A DNA stretch of 64,000 bases from Adlercreutzia mucosicola DSM 19490. GTDB lineage: Bacteria > Actinomycetota > Coriobacteriia > Coriobacteriales > Eggerthellaceae. Below the pieces are notes generated by a model, which made no database searches, was not told where the DNA came from, and was given only the letters and a program-made list of their open reading frames with translations. The stretch is from assembly GCF_000422625.1 (NCBI RefSeq), contig NZ_AUGK01000008.1, positions 1-64,000 of the forward strand, in the 5' to 3' direction. Shown here piece after piece: positions 63,083-64,000 of the stretch. The position numbers and the translations under genes were made by a program. Numbering within the stretch: position 1 is the stretch's first letter; each line of letters begins with the position of its first letter.

Positions 63083-64000
63083 CTACTCGAACAGCTTCCC
63101 GATGGACCCGTTGGCGTACACCGCGTTGATGGTCTGAGCGAACAAGGGCGCGATGGACAGCACCTTGATCTTGCCGGTCTGGCGCGCCAGCGGCACGGGC
63201 ACGGCGTTGGTGACCACCACTTCCTCGATGCAGGAGTTCTCCAAACGCTCGTAGGCCGGACCCGAGAACAGGCCGTGGGTGGCGCAGGCGTACACCTGGG
63301 CGGCGCCCTTGGCCTTCAGGGTGGCGGCCGCGGCCACGAGCGACCCGCCGGTGTCGATCATGTCGTCGTTTAGGATGCAGATCTTATCGGTCACATCGCC
63401 GATGAGCGCGGTGATCTCGGCCTGGTTGTGCTTGGGGCGATCCTTGTGCATGATGGCCAGGTCGCAGTCCAGCGCCGAGGAGAACTTCTTCGCGGCCTTG
63501 GCACGGCCCACGTCCGGCGACACCACGCAGAGCTGGTCGGCATCGAAGCCCTTGTTGCGGAAGTAGTCCACGAAGATGGGCATGGCGGTCATGTGGTTCA
63601 CGGGGATATCGAAGAAGCCCTGGATGGCGTCCTGGTGCAGATCCACGGTGATGACGTTGTCGACGCCGGACACGGTGAGCAGATCGGCCACGAGCTTGGC
63701 GGTGATGGGCTCGCGCGGGGCGGCCTTGCGATCCTGGCGCGCGTAGCCGTAGTGGGCAATCACCGCCGAGATGGAGCGGGCGCTGGCGCGCTTGGCGGCG
63801 TCCACCATGATGAGCAGCTCCATGAGGGCGTCGTTCACGTCGAAGCCCTCGCTGGCGCACACGGACTGGATGAGGAACACGTCGGCGCCGCGGATGGACT
63901 CCTGATAGCGGGCGTAGATCTCGCCGTTGGCGAACTTCTCGTGCTTGATGTTGCCGAGGTTCGCGTTCAGGTTCTTCGCGATCTCCTCGGCAAGCTCGGG
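63083..64000 (-). CDS. prs: Ribose-phosphate pyrophosphokinase (N-terminus beyond right edge)
   Basis: Makes PRPP from ribose 5-phosphate and ATP for nucleotide, His and Trp synthesis. The 305 visible codons run to the window edge in frame. Features: FANGEIYARYQESIRGADVF, YGYARQDRKAAPREPITAKL (catalytic and ATP-binding), VDLHQDAIQGFFDIPVNHM, SPDVGRAKAAKKF and the PRPP loop ILNDDMIDTGGSL. Only about 15-20 N-terminal residues should be missing. It is upstream of pth in one operon. Confidence 0.95.
   Translation of the reverse strand, partial: PELAEEIAKNLNANLGNIKHEKFANGEIYARYQESIRGADVFLIQSVCASEGFDVNDALMELLIMVDAAKRASARSISAVIAHYGYARQDRKAAPREPITAKLVADLLTVSGVDNVITVDLHQDAIQGFFDIPVNHMTAMPIFVDYFRNKGFDADQLCVVSPDVGRAKAAKKFSSALDCDLAIMHKDRPKHNQAEITALIGDVTDKICILNDDMIDTGGSLVAAAATLKAKGAAQVYACATHGLFSGPAYERLENSCIEEVVVTNAVPVPLARQTGKIKVLSIAPLFAQTINAVYANGSIGKLFE

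Overview
The window is GC-rich bacterial chromosome. It most likely comes from the class Coriobacteriia, family Eggerthellaceae. This is inferred from gene content, not from a database search. The indicators are Tat-exported flavin reductases and a DMSO-reductase-type molybdoenzyme, each next to a LuxR regulator fused to about twelve membrane helices, a fructose PTS that carries its own HPr and EI, and a single-chain iron-sulfur L-serine dehydratase. No rRNA, tRNA, CRISPR array or intact transposase was seen.

Layout. 1-2278: a secreted-protein fragment and a GH25 lysozyme with about sixteen wall-binding repeats. 2693-7849: rpsL-rpsG-fusA-rpsJ-rplC-rplD-rplW on the minus strand, with a consensus promoter and a strong terminator right after rplW. 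8151-12377: M20 peptidase, Mn-dependent pyrophosphatase and serine dehydratase. 12576-21967: an anaerobic respiration block (radical SAM protein, DmsA, DmsB, TorD-like chaperone, then convergent NrfD anchor, GntR and slipin, then a membrane LuxR). The two promoter regions of this block share a palindromic operator candidate. 22118-32364: two flavin reductases with LuxR neighbours, PcrA, a DUF4230 protein, a VanZ-like protein and a 29-residue membrane peptide. 32568-33834: a lower-GC pair made of an unknown protein and an XRE regulator. 33929-42593: TatD, TlyA, Asd/LysC, a phospholipase-C-like protein, a TRIC channel and a phosphate transporter with its accessory protein. 42915-49332: MBL hydrolase, RelA and a RecJ-RecQ fusion. 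49666-54818: a complete fructose PTS operon. 55027-57835: queD-queE-queC-queF for queuosine precursor synthesis. 57860-58139: a candidate type I toxin-antitoxin locus. 58150-64000: YigZ, ABC-F ATPase, MFS exporter, Pth and Prs.

The most unusual signals lie between genes. (1) A 42-residue holin-like toxin has a self-sequestered Shine-Dalgarno and a convergent roughly 100-nt antisense RNA with its own promoter and terminator. (2) An identically spaced promoter/operator module occurs in front of both the DUF4230 gene and the unknown gene beside the XRE regulator, suggesting a small regulon. (3) There are several families of 90-170 bp elements with terminal inverted repeats, two of them copies of one family placed between convergent genes. 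(4) Remnants of a DinJ/RelB antitoxin and of a LuxR regulator survive in intergenic DNA.

Starts were moved to internal codons where a Shine-Dalgarno sequence and family alignment supported it. Several genes use TTG or GTG. Very long open frames antisense to real genes are common here because of the high GC and were left out.
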